Shown here: in pieces, positions 17,510 to 26,188 of the stretch
Numbering within the stretch: position 1 is the first letter of the stretch
Layout of the letters: every line of letters begins with the position of its first letter
Notes under the pieces: model-generated
Database searches by the model: none
What the model saw: only the letters and a program-made list of their open reading frames with translations
Told to the model about the DNA's origin: nothing
Translations under genes and position numbers: made by a program
From: Emticicia sp. C21
GTDB lineage: Bacteria; Bacteroidota; Bacteroidia; Cytophagales; Spirosomataceae
NCBI RefSeq assembly: GCF_003418935.1
Contig: NZ_QVMT01000002.1
Coordinates: forward strand, 434,001 to 498,000
DNA: 64,000 nucleotides
Reading direction: 5' to 3'

Positions 17510-19606
17510 ATGCAAACACTAACACATTACCGTACTTGTAACCTATGCGAAGCCATGTGTGGGCTTGAAATCAAAGTAGAAGAAGGAAAAGTGACAAAAA
17601 TTGAAGGAGATAAAAATGATCCTTTCAGTCGTGGACATATTTGCCCGAAAGCAGTAGCATTAAAAGATATTTACGAAGACCCTAATCGACTAAAATTCCC
17701 TGTTAAACGTGTAGGAGACAGTTGGCAACAGATTTCATGGGAAGAAGCCTTTGAAGTAGTGGTGAGTCGCATAAAAGATATTCAGGTAAAATATGGAAAC
17801 AATGCTGTAGGTATGTATCAGGGAAATCCTTCAATACATAATTTAGGTACTTCCATGAATTCTCCGGCTTTTGCCAGGGCTCTACATACAAAAAACCTGT
17901 TTTCAGCTACCTCTGCCGACCAGTTACCCCATCATTTTGCTGCATGGCAAATGTTCGGGCACCCGATGCTGATGCCAATCCCAGATATTGACCATACCGA
18001 TTATATGCTCATCATCGGGGGCAACCCTATTGCTTCAAATGGCAGTATTATGTCGGTCCCTGACGTGGCCAATCGCTTGAAAGCCATTCAGAAGAGAGGA
18101 GGTAAAGTAGTAGTGATTGACCCCCGTTTTACCGAAACAGCAGCAAAAGCAGATGAGCATTATTTCATCCGTCCGGGAGCAGATGCTTTTCTGTTATTAG
18201 CAATGATTCAAACTATTTTTACCGAAAACCTTATGAGCTTAGATAGACTAGCTGAATTTACTGATGGTGTAGAAAAGTTGAGAGAAATTGTAGCACCTTT
18301 CACTCCAGAAAGAGTGGAAAAACAGACAGGTATTTCTGCTGAGCTAATCCGTCAGTTAGCATACGATTTTACTCAGGCAAAAGCAGCAGTTTGCTATGGT
18401 AGAGTAGGGGTATCTGTACAAACTTTTGGCAGCATCGCTCAATGGCTGATTAATGCTATTAATGTATTAACCGGTAATCTGGATAGAGCAGGAGGGGCTA
18501 TGTTTTCAAGTCCTGCCTTAGATTTTCTAGCCAGAGCCAGATCAGAGAATAAATTTAATCGCTGGCAAAGCAGAGTCAGGAAATTGCCTGAGTTCTTAGG
18601 CGAATTGCCAGTAGCGACTTTAGCAGAAGAGATTCTGACTGAGGGAGAATCTCAAATCAAGGCTATGGTTATCAGCTGCGGTAACCCGATCCTTTCTACG
18701 CCTAATGGCGGGCAGTTAGACAGGGCTTTTGAACAGTTGGAATTTATGGTGGCTATTGATATTTATATCAACGAAACTACTCGTCATGCAGATATTATTT
18801 TGCCTCCTGCTACCGGCTTAGAAGTTTCCCATTACGATACCACTTTCCATGTACTAGCCGTTAGAAATACGGCTAAATATTCAGAAGCCTTATTCCAGAA
18901 AGCAGAAGGCGCCAAATATGATTGGGAGATTTATCAGGAATTGGCGCATCGACTAAATAATGCACCTGATGTAGCCTTTAATCCGGAGCCTCCAGAGGTG
19001 AAACTGGACATGGGTTTGCAATTTGGGTCATACCAACTCTCTTTACAACAACTAAGAGATAATCCTCACGGTATTGATTTGGGTGCTTTGAAGCCAAGTC
19101 TACCTAAACGTTTATTGACGCCAGATAAACGAATTAATATAGCTCCAGATATACTGGTTAAAGATATAGAAAGATTGCAGCAATCTTTGAAAAGTGCGGA
19201 TACTCAGAATGGATTTGACTATCTCCTGATTGGCAGAAGACACCTGCGCGATAATAATTCGTGGATGCATAATTCAGAGCGATTGGTGAAAGGGCGAAAC
19301 AGATGTACTCTAATGATTCATTCAGCAGATGCACACAGACTTAATCTTGATAATCTATCAATAGTGAAAGTAACGTCAAGAGTAGGTTGTGTAGAACTAC
19401 CAATTGAAATTACTGACCATATGATGCAGGGGGTAGTAAGCATGCCTCATGGGTATGGCCATGCAAGAAAAGGTGTGCAATTAGATGTAGCCGCTAAATA
19501 TGCAGGCGTAAGCATTAATGATTTGACAGACGAATATGTTGTAGATGAATTGACGGGTAATGCAGCTTTTAATAATGTAGCCGTTAAAGTGGAAAAAGTA
19601 AGCTGA
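17510..19606 (+). CDS. molybdopterin-dependent oxidoreductase, single-subunit type
   Basis: The 698-residue protein carries an N-terminal [4Fe-4S] motif with C10, C13, C17 and C45 (CNLCEAMC ... GHICPKA). It then has the usual bis-MGD enzyme domains: YQGNPSIHN, LIIGGNPIASNG, VVIDPRFTETAAKAD, VSCGNP and a C-terminal dinucleotide-binding barrel. No Tat signal is seen, so it is probably cytoplasmic. The residue aligned with the usual Mo ligand falls in SATSADQLPHH, which has no cysteine. No electron-transfer subunit, FdhD or cofactor gene is adjacent. It belongs broadly to the formate dehydrogenase/BisC/nitrate reductase group; the substrate is unknown. Confidence 0.85.
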   Translation: MQTLTHYRTCNLCEAMCGLEIKVEEGKVTKIEGDKNDPFSRGHICPKAVALKDIYEDPNRLKFPVKRVGDSWQQISWEEAFEVVVSRIKDIQVKYGNNAVGMYQGNPSIHNLGTSMNSPAFARALHTKNLFSATSADQLPHHFAAWQMFGHPMLMPIPDIDHTDYMLIIGGNPIASNGSIMSVPDVANRLKAIQKRGGKVVVIDPRFTETAAKADEHYFIRPGADAFLLLAMIQTIFTENLMSLDRLAEFTDGVEKLREIVAPFTPERVEKQTGISAELIRQLAYDFTQAKAAVCYGRVGVSVQTFGSIAQWLINAINVLTGNLDRAGGAMFSSPALDFLARARSENKFNRWQSRVRKLPEFLGELPVATLAEEILTEGESQIKAMVISCGNPILSTPNGGQLDRAFEQLEFMVAIDIYINETTRHADIILPPATGLEVSHYDTTFHVLAVRNTAKYSEALFQKAEGAKYDWEIYQELAHRLNNAPDVAFNPEPPEVKLDMGLQFGSYQLSLQQLRDNPHGIDLGALKPSLPKRLLTPDKRINIAPDILVKDIERLQQSLKSADTQNGFDYLLIGRRHLRDNNSWMHNSERLVKGRNRCTLMIHSADAHRLNLDNLSIVKVTSRVGCVELPIEITDHMMQGVVSMPHGYGHARKGVQLDVAAKYAGVSINDLTDEYVVDELTGNAAFNNVAVKVEKVS

Positions 19607-19644
19607 AATAGTTGATTAAAAGACAAATTATACGCTTGTTTCTT

Positions 19645-19652
19645 TATATTTG
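19645..19652 (+). promoter_or_regulatory. -7 box before the 186-residue membrane protein gene
   Basis: TATATTTG matches TAnnTTTG and lies 38 bp before the ATG at 19691. It suggests the gene is transcribed separately from the oxidoreductase gene. Confidence 0.4.
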
Positions 19653-19690
19653 TAATCAATCTTTTCATTGATCTAACCTTACCAAATGCA

Positions 19691-20251
19691 ATGCTTACCT
19701 CCCTTTCAAACTTCGCTCGGCGCCATGCCTCGGGTCGAAATGTGCTGATATTCTTTGTTTTGCAAATGATTATTTCAGCCGTAATTCTACCTTATATGCA
19801 AGGTAAATTTGACCCTACAAATACCCTAGGCGTATTAGACCTTAAATTTGGCTTCACAGCTGACGAAGCGTATAATATGCTGACTGCCTATGGAGAAGAA
19901 GGAAGAAAATACTACTTCTTTGCCGAAGCAGTGATTGATATTATCTATCCGATTATTTATACCATTACTAATATTCTCCTGTTGAGCTATGTCTTCAAGA
20001 GAGGTTTTGCACCTGATAGCTTTATACAACAGCTCAATATTTTTCCAATTTTAGCTACAATCGGCGATTTCGCTGAAAACGCAGGTATCATTGCCATGCT
20101 CAATGCCTTTCCTGAAAGAGCAGATGGTGCTGCCAGTTTTGCTTCCAGCGCAGGTATGTTCAAATGGGTAGCTTTTGGTATCAGCATTGCCTTATTTCTG
20201 ATAGGTATCATCTCATGGATTATTGCTACTATAAATAGGAGAAAGGAGTAA
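19691..20251 (+). CDS. membrane protein of unknown function (four predicted helices)
   Basis: The protein has 186 residues with hydrophobic helices at about 18-37, 77-102, 113-132 and 155-180. Between the first two is a soluble segment with GFTADEAYNMLTAYGEEGRKYY. This pattern resembles small four-helix proteins common in Bacteroidota, but no function can be named. The stop codon directly abuts a GC-rich repeat spacer (20251 onward). Confidence 0.65.
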   Translation: MLTSLSNFARRHASGRNVLIFFVLQMIISAVILPYMQGKFDPTNTLGVLDLKFGFTADEAYNMLTAYGEEGRKYYFFAEAVIDIIYPIIYTITNILLLSYVFKRGFAPDSFIQQLNIFPILATIGDFAENAGIIAMLNAFPERADGAASFASSAGMFKWVAFGISIALFLIGIISWIIATINRRKE

Positions 20252-20339
20252 GCGGACGCCGCGCGGAAACAAGGAGAAAGTAAAAACATGAAAATTAAAT
20301 TTATGATACTTTCTCCATTCTCCGTGTTCCTTTCTCTAT
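20251..20339. repeat. repeat spacer A: AGCGGACGCCGCGCGG element plus pyrimidine-rich tail
   Basis: The spacer begins with AGCGGACGCCGCGCGGAAAC followed by AAGGAGAAAG, and ends with a pyrimidine tract (CTTTCTCC-ATTCTCCGTGTTCC). GGAGAAAGTA and TACTTTCTCC can pair across the A/T-rich middle. The same build occurs again at 21366-21500, on the other side of the aldo/keto reductase gene. Confidence 0.65.
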
Positions 20340-20385
20340 TTTTCCTAACCTTTGTATTTTAAAACTACATAATAATAAACAAAAC

Positions 20386-21357
20386 ATGGAGTATAGAAGA
20401 TTTGGACGTACCGACTGGAACGTCAGTGAAATAGGATATGGTATGTGGGGATTAGCAGGTTGGACAGGCTCTGACCAGGATGAAGTAGGTCAGTCGCTTG
20501 ACCGTTCGGTTGAATTAGGCTGTAATTTTTTTGATACAGCCTGGGGCTATGGTGCAGGAAGAAGCGAAGAGATTCTGGGAGATGTATTGAAGAAATATGC
20601 CAGTAAGCGCTTGTATTTTGCTACAAAGATTCCTCCTAAAAACTTTACGTGGCCATCAAAATCACACTTTTTATTAGAAGATTGCTTCCCTGCGAGCCAT
20701 ATCATTGAGTATACAGAAAAGAGTTTGAAAAACTTGGGGGTAGATTGTATAGACCTGCAACAATTCCATGTTTGGGAAGATGTCTGGGCGAATAACGATG
20801 ATTGGAAAGAAGCAGTTACGAAACTGAAACAAGAAGGTAAAGTAAAAAACTTCGGTATCAGTGTAAATCGTTGGGAGCCTAACAATGTATTGGAAACACT
20901 GAAAACAGGACTGATTGATACAGTACAGGTAATCTATAATATCTTTGACCAGAACCCTGAGGATGAGTTATTCCCATTATGCAAAAAAATGGATATTGGT
21001 GTCATAGCCCGAGTACCATTTGATGAAGGTACTTTGACAGGCTTATTGACAAAGGAAACTACTTTCCCTGCCGATGACTGGCGTTCTACTTACTTTGTAC
21101 CTGAAAACCTCATTCCAAGCGTCGAACATGCAGATGCTTTAAAACCTTTGGTACCAGACGGAATGACGATGCCTGAAATGGCCTTACGTTTCATCTTGTG
21201 TAATGACGATGTACATACCATCATACCGGGTATGAGAAAAATACGCCACGTAGAGGCCAATATCGGTAGTAGTGATGGCAAGAAATTAGACGAAAATCTC
21301 CGCTTAAAACTCAAAACTCATCGTTGGGACAGAACCCCGACAGAGTGGTCGCAATAA
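20386..21357 (+). CDS. aldo/keto reductase
   Basis: This 323-residue protein is a TIM-barrel NADPH oxidoreductase. The catalytic tetrad is complete: D50, Y55 (FFDTAWGYG), K81 (FATKI) and H128 (QQFHVW). The cofactor region near the C terminus shows IIPGMRKIRHVEAN. It belongs to the non-beta-subunit/YajO-like side of the family, whose substrates are usually unknown. It is flanked on both sides by related repeat spacers and has no obvious functional partner. Confidence 0.93.
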   Translation: MEYRRFGRTDWNVSEIGYGMWGLAGWTGSDQDEVGQSLDRSVELGCNFFDTAWGYGAGRSEEILGDVLKKYASKRLYFATKIPPKNFTWPSKSHFLLEDCFPASHIIEYTEKSLKNLGVDCIDLQQFHVWEDVWANNDDWKEAVTKLKQEGKVKNFGISVNRWEPNNVLETLKTGLIDTVQVIYNIFDQNPEDELFPLCKKMDIGVIARVPFDEGTLTGLLTKETTFPADDWRSTYFVPENLIPSVEHADALKPLVPDGMTMPEMALRFILCNDDVHTIIPGMRKIRHVEANIGSSDGKKLDENLRLKLKTHRWDRTPTEWSQ

Positions 21358-21365
21358 AATTGGAG

Positions 21366-21500
21366 CAAGCGGACGCCGTGCGGGAACAAGGAAAACGTAG
21401 AAGTTTTAAACAGAAAAATTTAAAACAGAAAATTTAAAACCGAAAAAGGTATCTTTTCTATTTTCCTTTCTCCCTGTTCCATTCTCCATTCTCCAAACAT
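21366..21500. repeat. repeat spacer B: second copy of the AGCGGACGCCG element
   Basis: AGCGGACGCCGTGCGGGAAC followed by AAGGA (21367-21391) matches spacer A at 20251 except for two transitions. An A/T-rich middle with the repeated words TTTAAAACAGAAAA follows. The end, at about 21464-21500, is the same kind of TTTCTCC-TTCTCC tract. The two spacers bracket one gene. Confidence 0.65.
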
Positions 21501-21502
21501 TT

Positions 21503-22282
21503 ATGCTCGAAACAACAACAATAATCGCCTGTATAGCAGCTTTTTTTGCAGGTTTTATAGACTCTATTGTAGGAGGCGGGGGCTTGGTGCAAGTCCCCGC
21601 TTTGTTTATTTTATTTCCTTCTTATTCAGTACCGCAGATAATCGGTACTAATCGTTTTTCTTCATCTATGGGTACAGCAGTGGCAGGTTATCAGTACTCC
21701 AAAAAAGTGAAGATACCCTGGAAAACCGTATTGTATTCAGGCATTGGTGCGGCTATTATGTCATACTCAGGTGCATTGCTATCAAGCATGATGAGTGCCC
21801 TGATCTTAAAGCCTACTATTCTGATTTTAATGACCCTTATCGCTATTTACACCTACCGTACAAAAAACTTAGGACAAGACGAAAAACTTCGTTTCAGTCT
21901 GCAAGCCATTCCTTTTTATGGATTGTTGATAGGCATGGCAACAGGCTTTTATAATGGCTTTGTAGGTCCGGGTACTGGTAGTTTATTAGTATTTGGTTTT
22001 GTTAGTATTATCGGCTACAGCTTTTTATCGGCCTCAGCCATTTCAAAAGTAGTGAATGTAATAGCTGATGTGGCCTCTTTAATTTTCTTTGTGAGCAAAG
22101 GCTTCGTAATGTTCAAGATTGCTTTCCCGATGATGATTTGTAATATGGCAGGCTCTTATGTAGGTAGCAAAATAGCTATTCTAAGGGGCAATGCCTTTGT
22201 ACGGATGATATTCCTGTTTGTGGTTTTTGGGTTGATAGTTAGGTTTGGGTATGATGTGCTGCAACTTTTTGATGAATTTTAA
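21503..22282 (+). CDS. TSUP (TauE/SafE) family permease
   Basis: The 259-residue protein has about eight hydrophobic helices and the duplicated family motif: GFIDSIVGGGGLVQVPAL in the first half and GFYNGFVGPGTGSLLVF in the second. TSUP proteins export or import small sulfonates, sulfite or other anions through the inner membrane. The specific substrate is not evident and neighbours give no hint. Confidence 0.92.
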   Translation: MLETTTIIACIAAFFAGFIDSIVGGGGLVQVPALFILFPSYSVPQIIGTNRFSSSMGTAVAGYQYSKKVKIPWKTVLYSGIGAAIMSYSGALLSSMMSALILKPTILILMTLIAIYTYRTKNLGQDEKLRFSLQAIPFYGLLIGMATGFYNGFVGPGTGSLLVFGFVSIIGYSFLSASAISKVVNVIADVASLIFFVSKGFVMFKIAFPMMICNMAGSYVGSKIAILRGNAFVRMIFLFVVFGLIVRFGYDVLQLFDEF

Positions 22283-22384
22283 AACAACCTTATTTTGATA
22301 TTTATTATTCGTGTTGATTTGTAAGCTTTTTTTTGTATTGTATGAAATAAAAGTCTTTCAGGGCTAGTATTAGACTTTTTTCTT

Positions 22385-22392
22385 TATCTTTG
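22385..22392 (+). promoter_or_regulatory. -7 box upstream of the secreted protease gene
   Basis: TATCTTTG is a full match to TAnnTTTG. If used, the leader of the protease mRNA would be about 160 nt. This is the only good box in the spacer. Confidence 0.4.
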
Positions 22393-22426
22393 TTCACCTT
22401 ATGTCATGAGCAAAACTATGTAAGTT

Positions 22427-22534
22427 TTATTTTACAGCTTCTTTAGTGCGCTTTCTCTCCTCATATTCGTTTACTGGAAATTCAAACTGACCATTTAAAA
22501 ATTTGACAACCAGTGGATTGGCTGCTTTAGCGCG
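22427..22534 (-). pseudogene. 35-codon remnant of an unidentified gene
   Basis: On the minus strand a frame opens just after a TGA and ends in TAA. It reads RAKAANPLVVKFLNGQFEF and then a charged end, EYEERKRTKEAVK. The composition looks like the C terminus of a real protein, unlike the surrounding noncoding DNA. It has no start codon and no ribosome binding site. The parent family is not recognised. It may be chance, but the mixed hydrophobic/charged pattern favours a relic. Confidence 0.3.
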
Positions 22535-22558
22535 TCAATTACTTAACTATTATTTATT

Positions 22559-25024
22559 ATGCCAAACTTTTATTTTAAAGCGACTCTGTATAGGAGCCTG
22601 TTATTCTTATGTTCTTTTGGTGCAATGGCGCAGAAAAACTTCTTTGTAGCAGATAATGTATCTTCTGCCCGTTTAAGTACCGACCCGTCTCTTACAAAAA
22701 ACATTAAAAAGTCTGATTTTTATCAACTGAAAGAAAATGAATTAAGGGCTTATTTATCAAAAGCATCGCTTGAGTTTAGTAATGGTGCTGCACTACCACT
22801 GGAAATCCCTTTACCCAATGGAAAAATGGAAACCTTCAATATGTTTGAATCTCCTGTCTTGTCGCAACAAGTAGCTGCCAGACATCCGGAGATTAAAACC
22901 TATACGGGTAGAGGACAGTCGAATACCAATTACACGATTCGTATAAGTTTTACAGCCATAGGCTTTAACGCGATTGTTTTGGGTATTGATAGCGATGCTG
23001 CCTATTACGATAAGGTATCAAAAGATACATCAGACCATTTGTACCGGGTTTATTTTGCGAAAGATGCTGTAAGTCCTAAAAGCCTGAAATCTACTCTCGG
23101 AACTGGTAATAAATGTGGCGTGATAGACGCAAAATTTAATTTACCTAATACTGATAAAAATAATAAAATCAAGAGTCCGAATACCACTGCTAATAACTCA
23201 GGTGCTACGCTTCGTACTTTCCGATTAGCTATGGCAGCCGATGCTGAATTTACCCAGCAGGCAGCTTATGATGGCAATGCTACCAATGCATTTGCCGGTC
23301 TGGTTGGTTATGTAAATAGAATAAATGCTGTTTATCGGGTAGAACTAAGTGTAGCATTTACTTTAGTAAGTGATGTGAATCTGGTTTTTACGAATACAGC
23401 TACTGACCCTTACAACAACAATGACCAGGAGGCGATGCTTGAACAAAATCAAAGAACATTAGATTCATTGATTGGAACTGCCAACTACGATATCGGTCAC
23501 GTTTTAGGAACTGCGGCTGGTTCAGGAGGTGGCATTGCTGCCAGTTCTTCGGCTTGTACCACTGAAGCAAAAGGTGCAGGGGTCTCTGGCGTGGGTGATG
23601 GTTCTTTTGCCCCTGTTTTTGACGACCAACTCGTTGCGCACGAGATGGGACATCAGTTTGGGATGAGTCATAGTTATAATAGCTCTATTCCGGTTTGCAC
23701 TACCCGTGAGCCTGAAACTTCTGTTGAGCCAGGATCTGGTACTACTATTATGAGCTATGGCTATACCTGTAGCGATGGAATCGGAAATGATGATTACGAA
23801 ACGCCCTATCAACCCTTTCTGAATTTTCATACAGTTAGTTATCAACAGGCGGAGGCGTACATTGCTACTTTAACTTGTTTTACTACTACTTCCAATAGTA
23901 ATGTTGTTCCGGTTATTACGGTTTTTCCTGCCAATACAACTATTCCAAAATCAACACCATTTGTATTAAAAGGAAATGCTTCTGATTCTAATGGTAGTAA
24001 TGTATTAAGCTATTCATGGGAAGGAACTAACGTTGGAACAGTTATACCAGACCATACTACATTGAATGATAATTCCAAATCCCCATTTTTCAGAAGTTAT
24101 TCCCCTGTTGTTACAGGTACAAGATATTACCCTAGATTAGAGGCGATATTAAACGGCACAAACAAGGCTATCGGAGATAAGCTGCCATCAGTGGGAGTTA
24201 TTACAACACACCGGATGACTGTACGGGATGGGGTAGGTGGAGTAACTTATAATGAGTTAACCGTAACAGTTGATGCCAATTCAGGGCCATTTTTAGAGAC
24301 TACCAATCTGGCAGGTTCTTATGCTGGTAATAGCAGCAGAACAATTACGTGGAGTGTAGCCAATACCAATGTAGCACCTGTAAGTTGCACTCAGGTAAAT
24401 ATTTTGCTATCAACCGATGGAGGGTTAACATTTCCAGTCACACTTGCTGCCAATACGGCAAATGATGGTACCGAATCAATCATTCTTCCAAATGTAAATA
24501 CTACTACAGCCAGAATCAAAGTAGAAAGCAGCAACAATATTTTCTTTGATATTTCTAATAGCAACTTTTCTATTACTGCTGGCTTTGGACCTCCTGATAA
24601 CGTTTTAGTAAGTTCAACAGCTATTTGCAGTGGTACAAGCGTAACTTTATCAGCTACTTGTGCCTCAGGTGTGGTTACCTGGTATAATGTTGCTACTGGT
24701 GGTTCTGCGCTCGGCACAGGTAACAGCCTGAACCAGAGCCCAACGACTAATACTACTTATTATGCAGCTTGTGAAAACGGAGGTACTAAAAGTTCGAGAG
24801 TGCCAACGGGAACGGTTTTAGTGAATGCTTCGGCAGTAAATCTAACTGCTGATGTTTCAAGTGGCAATACCACATTTGCTGCTACACAAACGATTACGGC
24901 AACCAACAAAGTTATATCGCCAGCCAAAGTAAATTATAATGCAGGCAACGCCATTATATTAAACACAGGTTTTGAAGCGCAGAACGGAAGCACTTTTAAG
25001 GCTAGTATAGAAGGTTGTCAATAA
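22559..25024 (+). CDS. secreted zinc metalloprotease (reprolysin-like) with C-terminal adhesion-type tail
   Basis: The protein has 821 residues: a signal peptide (about 1-22), a pro-region, then a metzincin domain with the zinc motif HEMGHQFGMSH at 361-371 (H361, H365, H371; catalytic E362). A Met-turn-like IMSYGYTC follows. Fibronectin/Ig-like segments lie at about 450-740. The C terminus (about 750-821) contains FAATQTITATNKV and NTGFEAQNGSTFKASIEG and ends in Gly-Cys-Gln. I take this as the C-terminal module of many Bacteroidota exported proteins that ends in Gly-Cys-X, a resemblance from memory. It should be exported and may be anchored or processed there. Confidence 0.85.
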   Translation: MPNFYFKATLYRSLLFLCSFGAMAQKNFFVADNVSSARLSTDPSLTKNIKKSDFYQLKENELRAYLSKASLEFSNGAALPLEIPLPNGKMETFNMFESPVLSQQVAARHPEIKTYTGRGQSNTNYTIRISFTAIGFNAIVLGIDSDAAYYDKVSKDTSDHLYRVYFAKDAVSPKSLKSTLGTGNKCGVIDAKFNLPNTDKNNKIKSPNTTANNSGATLRTFRLAMAADAEFTQQAAYDGNATNAFAGLVGYVNRINAVYRVELSVAFTLVSDVNLVFTNTATDPYNNNDQEAMLEQNQRTLDSLIGTANYDIGHVLGTAAGSGGGIAASSSACTTEAKGAGVSGVGDGSFAPVFDDQLVAHEMGHQFGMSHSYNSSIPVCTTREPETSVEPGSGTTIMSYGYTCSDGIGNDDYETPYQPFLNFHTVSYQQAEAYIATLTCFTTTSNSNVVPVITVFPANTTIPKSTPFVLKGNASDSNGSNVLSYSWEGTNVGTVIPDHTTLNDNSKSPFFRSYSPVVTGTRYYPRLEAILNGTNKAIGDKLPSVGVITTHRMTVRDGVGGVTYNELTVTVDANSGPFLETTNLAGSYAGNSSRTITWSVANTNVAPVSCTQVNILLSTDGGLTFPVTLAANTANDGTESIILPNVNTTTARIKVESSNNIFFDISNSNFSITAGFGPPDNVLVSSTAICSGTSVTLSATCASGVVTWYNVATGGSALGTGNSLNQSPTTNTTYYAACENGGTKSSRVPTGTVLVNASAVNLTADVSSGNTTFAATQTITATNKVISPAKVNYNAGNAIILNTGFEAQNGSTFKASIEGCQ

Positions 25025-25082
25025 TAATTTAAGAATTATATGCTCTTCTAAATATCTTTTAGAAACTTATAGATATTTTGAC

Positions 25083-25114
25083 ACAAAGGTCCTCATTTGA
25101 GGGCCTTTGTTTTG
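25083..25114 (+). terminator. intrinsic terminator after the protease gene
   Basis: ACAAAGGTCCTC and GAGGGCCTTTGT form a 12-bp stem (one T-G pair) with loop ATTT, followed by TTTTGA. It is 58 bp after the stop codon. Confidence 0.8.
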
Positions 25115-25633
25115 ACAAATTGTTAAGATGAGTGAGAGTCAGGGTATTGTTCAGGATACACTTAACTACTTAACCTCTTAGCTTTACAATCACATTAGTG
25201 CAAGCACTTCTCTTAATTACAAACATCACCCGATGCACGATAAGTAATTATTAAAGCATTCATTTGTTTCATATACATTTCTGTCAGTTTCATTCTTCAC
25301 CCCGACACATCATATTGGGTCAATAGTACTCCTATAAAATCGACACGAACCAGAGTAGGATAGAGGTTTCTGTTAGCTAAATTCATGAATGCATAGCCAC
25401 TCACCACTTCAAGTATCTTGCATAGTTTTTGTATTAGTTAATTAATACTTAAAACGCAGTTAAAATGTCATTAAAATTTCTGCATTAAATTTTCATTATT
25501 TCAAGATTTTCTGTTTTTTTTGTAATTATAATTTATTGATTATCAGTAATTTATGATAAAATCTTATATTGCTTTTATTAGAAGTTAAAGTGAAGTCAGA
25601 GAGGCGACTGTATTAATATTAAAAATGGTTTAG
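25115..25633. other. 519-bp AT-rich spacer with no gene seen
   Basis: No open frame with coding character, tRNA, strong hairpin or repeat was found here on either strand. The last part carries the promoter region of the next operon. Confidence 0.5.
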
Positions 25634-25641
25634 TAGCTTTG
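25634..25641 (+). promoter_or_regulatory. -7 box before the efflux operon
   Basis: TAGCTTTG fits TAnnTTTG. It ends only 8 bp before the ATG at 25650, implying an almost leaderless message for the first gene, or use of a later start (ATG at 25701). Confidence 0.5.
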
Positions 25642-25649
25642 CACAACGT

Positions 25650-26096
25650 ATGAAAATCTTGACTGGAAATATCAGACTAAGCCAGCCATTCCGATTATTC
25701 GGGATGGTATGCGGTCTATTTCTGGTTACTTCTATTTTTGTTAAGGGCAATAGTTCGAATACCGGAAATGAAAGACTCAATATTTCTTTCATTAAGGCAA
25801 ATCAGCTGAACTCGCAGAGTATCATTTTTCAGGATTGGGAGTCAACGCTCCCATGCGATTTCCTATCGATTCTGAGTGCTGAAGAAGAAGTAGACCCTAC
25901 TGACGAAAGTACAGGGGATGAATCTTCTGAAAGCGATTTCCCGTTACATATATCCTATTTTAATTACAACTTCGTAGAGAGTTCGTTTGTAAGCTTTAAT
26001 TTATCTCTTCAAAAACGAATTACTATTCCCTTTTTTCTGCTCCATCATTCGTGGAAGATTCCATTTAATTCAATGGTTTCTTACTTACGTAAGTAA
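25650..26096 (+). CDS. small exported or membrane-anchored protein of unknown function at the head of the efflux operon
   Basis: The protein has 148 residues. A hydrophobic segment lies at about 17-32. A strongly acidic stretch is at about 77-96 (AEEEVDPTDESTGDESSESD), and the C-terminal region contains FFLLHHSWKIPF. If Met18 is the real start, residues 18-33 would be a clean signal peptide. No family is recognised. It lies 92 bp upstream of the RND adaptor gene in the same direction, so a link with efflux (regulator, sensor or accessory) is possible but unproven. Confidence 0.5.
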   Translation: MKILTGNIRLSQPFRLFGMVCGLFLVTSIFVKGNSSNTGNERLNISFIKANQLNSQSIIFQDWESTLPCDFLSILSAEEEVDPTDESTGDESSESDFPLHISYFNYNFVESSFVSFNLSLQKRITIPFFLLHHSWKIPFNSMVSYLRK

Positions 26097-26188
26097 AAAT
26101 CTATCTTTTTAAAGGTTTTTTAAGGCATTATTTAGTTTGAAATTCTTTTTCAATCAATAGGCTTACATTCTTATTTTTTAAAATATTC

